Position numbers and translations under genes: made by a program. From Rhynochetos jubatus (lineage: Eukaryota; Chordata; Aves; Eurypygiformes; Rhynochetidae), in assembly GCA_027574665.1 (NCBI GenBank), contig CM050657.1, positions 23,166,700 to 23,230,699 of the forward strand: 64,000 nucleotides of DNA. The letters are read 5' to 3'. Positions 38,518 to 51,983 of the stretch are shown piece by piece. The notes beneath the pieces were generated by a model. The model worked only from the letters and a program-made list of their open reading frames with translations. It did no database searches and was not told the DNA's origin. Positions within the stretch are counted from its first letter, which is position 1; each line of letters begins with the position of its first letter.

Positions 38518-40691
38518 ACTTACGCAGCTCCTACCTCTGGTGACCGAGCTGGGTTTAGAAGCAACAAGCACTTTCTCATTCACTTCCAAGAACTGCTCCT
38601 CAAGCTGGATGTTTTTTCTGGCAGCAACACCCAAATATTTTGGAATAACAGACTATACCATCAAATTTTCTCCACCCCAGATGAAGAGGGACACTTATCA
38701 TCAAAATGTTAATTGAAAACAGCCCAACTACCAGTATCATCACAGGGAGCTCTGGTCTTGCAGCTTTTCCTCTTGCAAATCACAGTTTGGAGATGGTTGG
38801 TTAATGATGCTACAATCTGCCAGCTGCCTGAGTACTTCTTTTGGGTTATTCACAATCGAAGGTCACAATATACTTGACAACCTCTGAAAAATTGAGGGCA
38901 TTTGCTACTTCTCATTATGGGCTTGGTCACTTGGAAACCTTGGCCCTTGGATATGATTTTTAAGATGGTGTTATTTAAGATGCCTGTACCAACTGCAAGT
39001 TGCATTACATTTCACTAGAAATGTACTTCTTGGGCTGAGTATAGAATAAGGAAGCCTTTTCTAAAATAAATCTAAATATATCATACTAGGCCACACTTGC
39101 TGTAACAACATATTTACTCCCCAAACTCATCTTTTTGACCTTTAGATAACTTCCTCCTTCTGTCACCGTGAACAGTTGCCTACTCTCATTGCTGTGGGAA
39201 ATAAATGTTTTTTCAATTCACTGGTAGTTCCAAAAAATGCAAAAATATCATTTTATTTTCAGTGAATCTAAACCCAGCCTACCCAGGCAACAAGAAGAGC
39301 AGCATTATTTGGGAAGAAATTACGTAACCGGGTCAGACTAATACATTCTAAGGCATTGATCAAGGAAGGCTGATTCTGGAGAGACTCTAACCTGTCCCCC
39401 GAGGGGAGCACCGACTTGCTGAGCTACGCGGCACCTCTCCCGGTGGAGCTCTGCCTTTTCTGCACAACAACATTTCAGAACCGAGGTGCTCCACCTTCCT
39501 CGGCGGCCACCCTCCTCAACAGCTGGAATTTGCTGTTGCTCGAGCAAAGGATGCTTCAGGGTTGCAGAGAAGGTGGGACAGTTTCTGCAGAGAAAAGAGC
39601 CAGCAGCTCAGCTTCCCCTACAGCCCAGAGATAGGGAAATACCCTGACTCCAAGTAGAATTTTTCACAGCCTGGCCAAGTTGCCCTGGTTACTGTTGAGT
39701 TTCCATTCCTCCATACCTATCACCCTCATTTTGTGAGTGACTACCAGTTTCTTACCCGATTCTTGTTGCAAAATGACACTGGGAGTGTTGTTTTTGTTTT
39801 TAAGTGATGGAAGGGCCACTCCAGTATTTCTGATCACTTCCTTCGCATAGCTGAAACCCAACCGACAACACACAAAGACAGCAGTGTTTGTCTCCTTCTC
39901 AGAGGTACAAAACCTTCTTCATGCTAGCTCTGTTTGTATGGTGTGACAGGGTATGATGAGGACTTGTTATTCTAGTTGTGTGCAAATATTTTAACCAAAT
40001 GGAAAGACTTCATAATGCTTCTCAAAGTTGCTCAGATTCTGGATCTATCCAATGCCCTGCATCACAGGCAGCTTCCCCCCAGGTACTGCAGATCCATTTC
40101 AGGCTTTGCGATCTGCTTTTAATTCAGAGGGCTGTGATTATTCTTGGTACTGAGCAAAATGTATTTTGAAAGGCAGTTACTCTGAAGATTCAAACACATT
40201 TCACACTAAAAAGGAGGTGGGCTGGGAGCTGGGGGAGGAACTGGAGCATGGGGCTAATACAACTGCATTAACTGGGTTGAAGGGATGATGACGGATGCAG
40301 CAATTTCTCTGTAGTGGGAAGCTTTGTGTGTTAGTCTCCTTCTTCTGCAGATACTGAGAGCTGCCATCCTCCACTCTAGGACTGACAAATGCTTGGATCT
40401 GTGCAGCAGAGATCCTGTTCTATGGAACAACAGATGCCAACTTCTATATGGCAGAACTGGGGAAATTTTTCACCCTTTCACGGAAAAGATCTGTTTGCTC
40501 ATTCTGAAGACACAAATAACTTCACACTGCAGTGGGAAGATCAGTAAGTGGGAGGAGAGGGTATGGACTCGAGTGGGGAAGCACATTAAACACTCTCCAA
40601 TCATTGCTGCATGACTGGTTTTTATAAACAAGTTGCTTAATGTTGAACCTCATTATTCACAGGCGTAAAGACTGATGTCACAGCAATACAA

Positions 40692-40705
40692 AACAACATG
40701 TTGTT
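40692..40705. repeat. 14-bp perfect palindrome
   Basis: AACAACATGTTGTT is its own reverse complement. No larger repeat surrounds it, so chance is likely. Confidence 0.7.
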
Positions 40706-43700
40706 AAACAATTGAAAAATTTGCCTATGAGGGAGAAAGATAACTCAGTCCTTTCACAGATTTATTGCGTCCTGACCATATTAGAGAAAACTCATTCATT
40801 CTTAGTTATAATCTGTCAGAATGAAAAGAAACGGCTAAATGGTGAACAGAAGAGATGCAAAATTTAATAAAGGCTTTTAATGATTATTTGCCAGCCAAAG
40901 CAGAAATGCTTACTGCCTGTAAAGGAACTCCTTTTCAAAACTTTGATGTCATTCAACATTCATGGCTCAATTCTGACCTCTGTTCAAAACAACTAAATAC
41001 ATGAACCAAATGTGCACTTTCTTGGACGAAGACCAAGAAACAAGCTCAGCTTTTCAACATGGTGCACTGCAGCATTTTAGACTTCTGGGTTCTTACTGCC
41101 CTCACTGCAAAAAGAGATTAGCTGTAGCCAGATCTGCACCTCCTGCCCATATTGATGAAGGTTCACCCAGCTCCTTCTTGGCCTCCCAGGAGAGAAGGGC
41201 ATCAGATTACACAGAAACCTTATAGACGTGTTCAGTGTTACAACTTAAAGTCAACTCACGTGCAACCTACCAAACCTCTTCACCTTGTATACCTTTTCCA
41301 GTGATTTTTCCAGCAAAGAGTTTTCTACCTGTGCCTACTGTTCGCATTGAATGATGAACCAGGGCCCAACTTTGTGTAGAGACAATGGCTTATCTATAAA
41401 TAAACCCACTCCAGGAGATGAAATAGCGTAGCCACCTTAGTGAGGAGCTCCACACACACCACGCAGCCCCACTGCGAAGGCAATGTCACAACTACATAGT
41501 GACTGGCGACCTGTCACCCTTCTCTTTCCCAGATTTTGAAGAAACACTTGTCCTTTGGTCACGGCCAAGGGTGAGATCACTATTTTAGTGCAATAGCAAA
41601 AGCCAGCATTTCTCCATCTCCCTTTTGTCACAGAAACCTTTCTCAAAGGCTTGTTACTGCACTGCAGCAGCACAGACTGCATCAGGACGGACTAGGATGG
41701 TGAAGCTTTACGAGAAGATCATAATGCAAGACATTAACCGTCAGTTTTCAAGCTCTGCCAGGCCCAGAAGAGGGGTGTGGACAGGGACTGCCCTTAATGC
41801 TTTGTGGCTAGAGGACTGGGAGGTCTCCAACAGGAATGGGAGGTCATACTAAGGTTCAAGGTCTCTTCAGAGACAGCCATGATCAGCAAAAAAGCCTGAA
41901 CAAATTTCCTAGCTGCTGCCACCAACACGTAAAACTTTCAGTTTCCCCACAGATGGAGAGTCACAGTCCTTCATCCATGTTCCAGAAAATACTGGAATCT
42001 TAACAGCTTAAAAATGAAGTCTTCATGTTTTTGCACATCTGAAAGACAATTTGGTTTACTCATGAAAAGGCTATATAAGTAGATTCGTAAGATTTGTGCA
42101 GCCCAACTGAAAACCGACTCAAACCAGGAATTTTCCCAACTGCAATAGGGTTTGGATCAGGGTCATAAACCTCTAAAGGGTTTTTGAGAAACTATACAGC
42201 CTTTCTGTGGGAAAGCCTTAGGATCTGTATCTGATTCAGCTGAAAAGTAAAAATCACATATTACTACTCAGCTCTGAGTAAGATACAGATGACTATCATC
42301 ATGCATTTTCTTTATTCCAGCAAAGGTCCAATCTTAGGTGACATTAGGGGAAAAAAAAATTTTCTGCTGAGGTAAGGTTTTACGGAGAAGAAAGAAGTCA
42401 TATGAGAATGGTTGCTGGGTTTCTCCCCTATTAATACTTGATGATGTAGCACATGCATTCCCAGTCACATAAAAGAGTCCTTCAGACTTCAGAGGCTTCA
42501 AAGATTATGTGACACACAACCCTTTCCACGATGAGTCAAACCCCAATTCTCACTCTGCCCACAGATGTGTTACGATATAAATTTATCCTCATGGTTTTTC
42601 ATGAAGGCATGTTCCAGCTGAATACTTCTACACATTAATTAAATAATAACTGTTTAGCTCCGTGAAAACAATGCGATAAAAGTGCCAATTTCAGTCCTTT
42701 TCATTGATTAGTCTATTTTCTGAGGGCTCATATATGCATGTACATCTGAGGCAATGACTGCAAGCTGTAGGATAATAAACTCATTTCATCAGAAAATAGG
42801 TTTTAAAATTGTATTTTGCTCCACAGTTTCAGGATTTTCAGGTCAGTGGTCACAACAATGAAAATCTAAGAGAATACACATTTTGAATGAAGCCACTTGA
42901 AAGTTGTGTGCGTGGAATATTCGGAGACAAATCCCATAAAATAATTGTTTCCTCAGGGATTTGTTAATTAGTTTTCTATATGACAGACTTCAATGTGAAT
43001 GCTTTCCCTCTCTGAAAAGGCAGCTTTGAGGTGAAATCTGCCTTCTGTCCACTCGTCATGTGAGAACACCTATCTTACAGGCTGGTGTTTCCACAGTGAT
43101 CAAGAAGCACCTGATTATATACTGCATTTAGAAATTGTAAGCTAAGCATGATCTTTTCTCAAGGTACCTACAAGCAGTTGCCTTTTAAAAAGTGCTTTAG
43201 TGACATAAATATGATATGCAGAGACAAAGCATTTTGCCAGCTTATGCACAAATAATGTACAATGCCTAATCCTGAAAAGACTCATAAATGACTCAATTCT
43301 TCCATTCTTTTTTCTTTTTTTCAAAAATAAAAATAAAAAATCCTTTCTAAACCATTATTAGGTCAGAAATGACTACAACTGAAAAAGACAACGAGCCTTT
43401 GTTTTTAGCCTTTTATATACATTTTTTTGTTAAGGACTGACATATTGCTTTAGGCATAAAGCTGCATTTTACTGTTGCCTTGTGACTGAGCAGATGTTCT
43501 GTCATTTCACAAAACAATAGCAACATAACAAATTTTAGACATAACTGCCATATATACGCTTATTCCAAGTGGGTCCTCTCCTTTGAGATAACATTTATGG
43601 TTAATTTTCTTCCACATGTGCTCTTAGCTCCTTTTTAAAAGCATTTGGCAGTTGCTTTTGCTTCCTCTTTTCACATTTATCCAGCATTCATATATTACAG

Positions 43701-45106
43701 CATAAATGAGCAAAATGAACCTATTTGTCTTCAATTTCGTCATTTTCATTGGGTTGTTCTTCCTTTGTCTGTATTCCATAGAAATCCAAAAGGCCCGACG
43801 CATTATCTCCTTCTAGTTTCTTCAGAAAGCAGTACAACTCAACGAGGTGGTACCACTCAACTCTTAAATCCCCCTTTTTTTAGCTAAAGAAGAGAGAGAG
43901 CTAACCTTTCGGAGCAACTAACAGCACCACAAGGTTTCCTTCTGCTGTATTTATTCTGATCCTTACAATAACCTTTGTGTAACACACCTTGCTTTACAAG
44001 TCACCTGTGCAATATCAGAATAATTTAACGGAACAGCTATACATAATTTATGCAACACGGTTAAGGACTGACAATGGTTTTAGACTTTTATTCACATCTC
44101 TCCTGACGAGACCTTTTCCAACTAGGGAATTGAACCAATATTGGTAGATTCCTTTGTTTTATGTTTTTCTCTCTACCCCGAGCACCTTGCATTTACTTAC
44201 ACTGACATTTCTACCTCTTGCCTACACCAGTGCTCCTGGTATACGTCTACATATAAACTGAGCGGAAAGGCTCTCTTCAAGCACACAGAAACACGCAGAG
44301 CGCAAGTCTCGGACTATGTGTGTCCACAAAGGGGGGTCTGGCAGCCTCCTCTGCCCCAGTGGATCTCCGCTTGAGCTGTACACAGCATTCTGGAAGTTCT
44401 TTTTCCCTTTCTGACATTTGTTTTTAGTTTCTTATGGTTTGTTTTACCACCAAGTTTCTGAGGCTGCCTGGAAGCACTTCCACATTTGAAATGGCCCGTG
44501 CCTAGAATAACGCCAGCAGGGTTATCGTAACCTGTAGGCACGCACGCATCTCTCCTTCTGCACCTGCTCACTGTGTTGCAGGTCCCCAGCGAGCCGCCTT
44601 TCGGACCCATACCACACGCTCCTGGCTGAGGTTATCTGGCAAAGGCGATGCACGATACGCTCTTGACTGATGTGTGCCATTCTGACTGCCTTAACGCTCA
44701 CCCGAAGGTTCAAGCAGCTGCCGCTCCCTGCTCCTGGCGCTCTGCCCCACGTCCCCAAGCGCAGAGGTGAAAGGCCCCAGCCACGACCTGAGTCCCCACT
44801 CCCCTTCGCCAGGCGGTGCAGGCCTGGCAGGACCAGCTCACAACACCCAGCAGCAGGAACACCGTGACCTAGGGGCTCCTTAGGATCACTGTATGTTGCG
44901 GGGGGAATGGCACACCTACTTCTCGTGTGGTCTGTGTGCTGCTTTTCACGTTCTGCTTCATTCTAGAACCCTTCGGTTCAAAAGATTTTAATTATTTGAC
45001 CAACTCTCCTACTGTGTTTCTGAGCATCTTCGGTACAAGCTGTGCAGCTTTTGGGAAGGTTAGGACTTGCTTTCTGACTTCATTCATCTTTTCCAAGCCA
45101 AATAGC

Positions 45107-45157
45107 TGATGTAATGGGTGTTTCTATTTGTTTTTTATTTGTTTTCCCATTACATCA
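45107..45157. repeat. Perfect 12-bp inverted repeat with T-rich loop
   Basis: TGATGTAATGGG (45107-45118) is matched exactly by CCCATTACATCA (45146-45157) across a 27-nt loop made almost only of T with a few G, C and A. Pairing does not extend outward or inward. Confidence 0.8.
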
Positions 45158-48100
45158 CTAAATTACCCTTTTCTGAAACATTTGTATTTCTAGAATGGCT
45201 TTAGCTTCTTATGGTTTCTGCAGAGTCCCCTGCACCCATTCCTTTATTTTCTATATGTAGCTTTTCCTCCTAATTTTATAGCCCTGACTTCTCCACATAT
45301 GCTTTCCAATCCGCTGTCCTTGGGGCTTTGTATTTTTGTAAGTCGGTCTTTACCTATGATTACTTTCGGTGCTCCTGGTCTATGCAGATTGAGTTGTTAC
45401 CCTCTCCCTCATATTTTTATTGCCAGATGACACACTAGATACTTAAGGAAACACACTTTCACTTATCTTTGAATACTTTCCATTTCCCCCCCGTGTCCTT
45501 CCTCTAATTGGGCTGTTTCCTTCTGAATTCCCGTACAGTCCACAGCAGATCCATACTCCACAGTAGAGAAGCTAAAAGCAATTATTTCTCTCTCAGTTGA
45601 TTACAAGTGTAATAGAATAATTTCAGCAGGGATCTAAGACGGCTTTTAGAGATTCACCTTGTTATACTGCAGGATTAATGCTTCTATTTTTGATGTTTAC
45701 GGTTTCTGTTTTTCCACTGCTTATTAAAGGTGAGGATATTTCTAGAAGAGTGCTAGCACCACGATCAGCTTAATATTCATTGAATTAAATTACACAAGCT
45801 ACATATGTTCTCATATTTACTGATTACACTGTGGAGAAGCAACAAAAATGTGCACCCACAGAATCTTATTGCTATCAGCAAAAGCTTCGTCATAACAGTT
45901 TGGGTAAACTGTCACCCAAAAAGTATTAATTGTGAATGATGTAAAGTGAGCACAAACAAGAGAGACTCAGTCTAGCTAATGATCTGTTTTAACCAAGCAC
46001 AACAGCTGTTTAGAGAGAATTAACACAATTTGTTTTGAATTCCGTGAGTCAGTTGTGTCAAGGAAGGAAGCAGACACCTCTCCTTGGTGTCTGGCCTTGG
46101 CGTTGGGCTGTACAGTTTTGGTATTACGTGATGCACCAAAGAAGCCCTTTCTGACCTGGTGTGCCCAAATTAGACATACATCTTGGGTTAGACCCTGCCA
46201 CACGCATGGATTTCACCTTTAGACAGTTAGTTCAGTCTCTTCCCAAAATAAAATCTGCTTTTTAAATTGCAGTGCAACATGCGGTCTGAAAACAGAGCAT
46301 ATGGCTAAAAAACCTGTTGTGTTATATTAAGACTTTCTGCATCTTGTTAAAGTAAAAAAAAAGGGGTAATCAATTGTAACAAAAAGGTAAGGTAAACATT
46401 GTAATCACTGGTGAAGAGTATGCAGGAGTTGCTTACAAAAGATCTTTGACCCTTCAAAATAGTTTCTTTTTGGGACAGTGGCTGTTTGCTACAAGAGCTT
46501 CAGAGGCAGCGGGTTGCCCAGAGTGCCAGCAAGGCGCTCAGAACGACAGTGTCACCAGCTCTTGTGACGCGGCCCCTTGCAAGAACAAGGCGGGTCACAA
46601 CATCTCCAGACACGCATGCTGTGCGCACACACTGGATGGTGGCGGTATCACCAGTGGGAGCTGAACTTCTTTTCTGCGATCATCGCAAGAACGCTCCAGA
46701 CCAGAAGGCACGATTCTCCGCGAGGGTAAGTGGCTGGGACATGAACACACCGTGTCTCTGCCACCCTGAGATACGAAGGCACGATGCCAGACCTGGCAAG
46801 CGTTGCTTCCTGTGCTCTCAAGAGTGAGTCTCTTCTACCCGGCTTGCAAGACTATTTCTCCATACGTGGAAAGGAGGAGTTTTAAGGGGGATAACTTTTG
46901 CAGGGGGTTAATAAAATGACCAGAAAAAATGAAGACCCTTCTCTGAAAGACCCTGGCTTGCTTTTCCTAGCACAAAGACGACTGGGAGAATATGGTTATT
47001 GTCTGTAAATGTATCTAGCCTTCCCCCTAAATGTGGCGAGACCTCTGCGAATAAAACTAGCGTAGAAACAAAAAGAGGGAAAACAAGCTTTTTAACTATC
47101 ACTGTTAGGAGTTTTGGGAGCAGCCTCCCAAGAGGAAGGTGGGGACAAAAATGCTCCAGCATTTGCAAGGCCTGGCTGAAGAAATCTGCAGGTAAAGTTA
47201 CCTGCGATGTCAATGTGCTATATGTGCTATTTCAGGAGGTCTCTTCCAGGCTTCCATCCTGCTTCTCTACGCTCTGCTGGTTTCTAGTATTAGAAAATTG
47301 ATTTGTAAAATCAAAATCACAAACCAGAACCACTCCCATTAGCCATTAGGAATGTTATTTTCTTGCTTGTCTGATTTCTAGATGGGAAAATCGTGTCCAC
47401 ATACCAAATTATGTCCATTCCTTCTTCTAGGCTGAGAATGAAGCCTGCTAGCAGTGCAGGAAGTCAAAATGTGGCTCAAAAAAATGTATTAATTATTGCT
47501 GGGGCTTAATGGGGTTGATAGACGTCCTGTTTAACTAGGAGCTCTGACTCATCAGGTTTTAGACGTCTAATAATAGCTAAGAACTGTCTGATCAGACTTG
47601 GGAAGTGGGAAATGAGAAGTGCCTGCAATCAGGAGGCTGATCCCACTCCATCAGCCACTGAACGGCACCCTGCTGATAAGCTCCATGTTTTTATGGGTTA
47701 AACGAATAAACAGTGGCCAATCTAAACTGTCCAAGGAACGGAGCAAACATTTCTCCTTGCTTTGTACTCAGACAGCAATTACCTTCTTTTATTTGCTGAA
47801 GGAAATGTTCATGACATGCTCCAGTGCATGTTAATTCTGTTTCATGTTCTTCGATAATTATCCGTTTTCATGCTCTGTGTTGATGAAGATCATTTTCATA
47901 GTATGAAAAGTTTGACATTTCACTGCAAAGACGTGTGAACAACCAAAGCCTCGCATCATTTGGGAGTACTCAACAGACCCAGGCTTAGGATTTGATGTTT
48001 CATGTTAAAACATGCCAGAAGCAGTGGTCTGTTTAGTCTCCTCCATGCTAAATCCCAGCAACTGAGCACTAAAATACAGTATGGAATAAAGTAGGGAAAA

Positions 48101-51100
48101 TATGGTAGAAAGATGGAGGACGATGTTTGTCATCCATTTAATGTGTTGGGAGCTAAATCACAAATTATTTATTACGTAAGCTAACTAGCTTTAATAACAC
48201 TGCAACCCAGGCTCCCATTTAAAATCAATCACACAGTCTCAGTGCCACCAGACTTCTCTGAAATCTCGAATACCACATTTCTAAATGTGCTGCATTATTT
48301 AGAAGGTGCCACATATGTACAGAAAAAGAAAGGATGGGAGCCTATGCTGCTATGAATCAGCAAACTGAATTCCGTGGAGCTGCTCCAATTCATTCCACAT
48401 GAAGGGCCAGCCAGACTTTTTTCGTTTGGGAAAGCATGGTGTCGTAGGGGAACAGACAAATGCATTTCATGTTGCCTGAATCTGACAGAATAAAGGAATC
48501 TCTTTCCAGATGTACTCCCATGGCTTCATGGTAACATTTGAAGACCTATGATTGAATGGTTTTGCTAAGTCATTTTTATTTAAAACGGGAAGAAGAGAGA
48601 AGAACAGCTACTTCTGCAAGCAGCAGCTGCCGCCAAAGCCTCTTTCTACAGCTTTCCCTTTCAGGGGTGGCTTCCCACGGAGATCCTCTGATGTCTCACG
48701 AAGACTGAGTTCACAGTCCTGTGTCTTTACCAGCGAGCCTCTCTCCTCTGCTCACGTAACTCAGGATCCGTTAAATTTGGTTAACACTGGCTGAAGGGTT
48801 AAAAAGATAGGGGAGCAGTGGCAAGGCTGACAGGCAGGGACACAGCAGAGCACATTATATAAGCTGCGCTTGCTTATGAAACCAGTTAAAATGCAACGTA
48901 AGGGCAAACAAACAAACGGCCTTGGCAGATCACTAGTAAAATTTCTGGAGAGCAGGAAGAGTTGCTGTGCCTGACAGCAGCTTTGCCTTGCCCCTCGTGG
49001 GTTTAAATTCCGGTCAGGCTTGGAACAGGCACGGTAAGTGGAAAAAGGTCAATGCATCAGCCTTGATAGACTAGCATCTGCTCCTGTTGCCTTCTCAAAA
49101 GCCACTAACAAGATAATCTGATCACAGAGATCAAAAGCTGACTGGTGGTGCACTGGGGAAATTGATAACCACGTTCTCCTGTACTGTATGTACCTACAAT
49201 TCAGGGCTGGGAACTGGCCCACATTTACCAGAGATGTGAAGTGGCTTTGAAAGTCTTTCTTTATCTCATTCACACTATATAAAGAAACTGCTATTTCCAG
49301 GGAGAGGACTGAAATGTTCCGAACAGGGCTCTAGACTTGTGCTACCAGCACTCCACTGCAGAATTCATTTAAGCAGTTCCAGCACATAAATGCAACTCAT
49401 TTGTCCTGTTGTTTTACACTTACATTTCACATTTATTATTTCAGGATGTCTCTACAGTGACAAAGTTCCCATTTAATCAATTAGAACAATTTTCACTGAA
49501 GTCTCTCTTTCTGAAGTTTCTCCACCATTTTTCATGTCACCAAACATTTTAAATTTTATTTAATTAAACTTAAAACAATCACCCTCTTTTCTCCAATAAT
49601 GGGTCTAAATTAGATTTTAGTCTTGTACAGCAGCTCTGTAGACCTTACAAAAATTTCAAGCAGGGTTCAAGAGAAGCAAAGAAAAGAGGTCAGCTCTACT
49701 AAAGACAAGACAGAGATCCGGATTGGAGCTGGCTTCTGTTATTCTAATGAGACCTAGTTCTGAATAGGTGAAAACCAGGTAAAATGACCCTGGAACTACC
49801 ACTGGAAGACAGTCAGTGTAAAAAACATTCTGATGATATTCTCTTTTCCTCCTTCTCAGCAAGATGCTTTTGCTCCCCATTTAATTTGTATTTAATCCTT
49901 CTTGCCAGCTGCTCTTCAGTGCGTACGTGTGACCCACCCATTTCTTTTTTTGCCTTCTCATGGAACAGCATCCTCTTCCCTACCTAAATATGGCCATCCA
50001 TTCAGCTTCCAATTCAATCATCAGTTCATGAGGATTTTTGGCCAGTTGTGCTTGAACGTATTATTAGGTTTTACGCGTGGAAGCTCTTCTTCCGTTGGAG
50101 GCTGGTCTCTCCCGGACCCCTTGAAGCTCTGCCCAACGGATGGTTTGTTAAGTTACTTTGAAGGCCTGCAGAGATCGTTCAATCATCTCACCTCTTTCTC
50201 TTCCCTCTGAAGAAAGAAGGTTGCCTACTTTTTCATTTTCTCTCCCACAGCTCTTGTTCAACTCACTTTACGCAGAGGATTCTCAGCGGAAGCAGGAGGA
50301 ACTAACCCCAGTGATCACACCGCTGACCATCAGCAAGTTTCCCCACAGCCTGGGAGCTCCCAGATGAGCTAGTAGGCAATACGTCGCTCTAGATGAGAAA
50401 CGTGGACTGGAAGAGCTCGGACCTTTTCATGGCAGGGTGTGTTATTCAGGGGCCATTAAGATGGCTCCAGGAAAGCTCACATTGTGCTCGTAAAGCAGCC
50501 TGTTGGGCTGCCTGCCCTGCCAGCCCTGGCACGCTGCTGACTCTGGTGCTAGAAGAGATATGATTAGTATCAAGTGCTGGTATTTTGTAGGAATGTCCTG
50601 CTTTCATCCCATTTAATTGCAGCCTGAAACTGCAGCAAGTGCCAGCCAACACACACACGGATAAGCTGTTGCTGTAAACCAAACAAGTGCGAGATGCAGG
50701 ATTTTAGAACCGCCAGCAAGCACGGCACAAAGGTCAGCATTCTCTCCTGACAAGGAGCTACCACTGCAATGAAGAACAGGTTGTGGCACGTCTCATTTAC
50801 ATTCCGACTCAGGAACAGCCTCGCTGGCTCTACCTTCAACCCCACGAGCGTTCATGTGTTCACATGAAGCTCTGGAAGGTACAATTATTCGTGATGACAA
50901 AGGATGATCTAAGCAAACAAGGGCAGACTCCCATGCGCTTGTCTTCTCATCGTATGGGTGAGCAACCACGTTACACAGCCTTGATTCTGCCTCGGGCATC
51001 TTCCTAACCATGAATCATCAAAGACAAGGCAGAGGTGGCACAAGGAGACTGTGAAGAATTTACACTTCTAGCATACCTGAGCTGCATCGCCGCTTCCCCT

Positions 51101-51859
51101 CCTCCCCGAGGGCTCAGGCATGGCCGCGCTGAGGCCGGAGTGCTGGCCACACACGAGTGCTGACTGTCACCCAACTGGGAAGTAACAGCACTCCCTGAAG
51201 AACCACTGCCATGACTACTCTTTCTGGGGGAGTTGTTTGGTCTGGGTCTTTTATTTCTGAGGTAATACAGCTATATTGAGCTGCTGAAACATAACACAAA
51301 GCACAGCAAGAGCCCCCGCTGTGTGCCTGGTCATCTGATACTAATTACGCATGACAAAGAAGGAATCTATCTTCAGTGTAACTTCAAAGACAAGGCTATG
51401 CTTCTTACTGTCAAGTAGGTACGACTCACCGCGATGCTCTGTGATTACGACGGCAGGGGCACATACCCAGTGAGAAATCTGAAGCAGCTGGAAAGGCTCA
51501 GCAACACTAATGTTTCCTCTCTCTCTGTTCTCTCACTCGTGTGTAAGTTACGGGGCAGAGTATTGCTATTTATTCGGATCACTCTGATGGTGTGAATGAC
51601 TGACTACCAAACCAAAGTCTGCTCGCCGCCTTCAGTGAAGGTGATCTCGCAAAAGATACTCCCTCATCAGCCCCAAGCCCTTCTCATGTTGTTACGGGGT
51701 AAACGCACAGACACGCTCACAGGTACACAGAGAGAATGATCCTGCCAGCCTATTTATTTAGGAAAAGTAGGTGAAAGGCATTGTGGAAATCATGTTACCT
51801 CCACCATAAAGCTCTCCGTTGTCCTTTATGTCACCTTCCCCAGAGCTTTACCTGGGCTG

Positions 51860-51983
51860 GTGTATGATTGTAAGCCCTGCAGGGACTGCCTACTCTTTCG
51901 GATTTACTACTGTGACAGAGGGCTGCTCTTAGGTGGTCCCTCATTCCTTCTGTAATAAACGTGTTTAATTATAATAATTAATA
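51860..51983 (+). mobile_element. Probable ancient L2/MIR-like 3' tail
   Basis: The segment begins GATTGTAAGCCCTGCAGGGA, continues through CTGCTCTTAGGTGGTCCCTC and ends in a TAATTATAATAATTAATA tail. The order of a GTAAGCTC-type start, a GCAGGGACTG block and a short AT-rich 3' repeat is that of ancient L2-clade and partner SINE tails in amniotes. The subfamily cannot be assigned by eye. Confidence 0.45.

Larger units (their letters stand above)
38518..51859. other. Upstream intron, exon-proximal half, mostly featureless
   Basis: Only the palindrome at 40692 and the inverted repeat at 45107 stand out. A GC-rich patch near 44560-44850 is not dense enough in CpG to call an island. Confidence 0.5.

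Noticed and set aside
38507-38716. 69-codon plus-strand frame next to the GPC5 exon.
   Set aside because: It overlaps the intronic branch-point region on the opposite strand and its product resembles nothing known.
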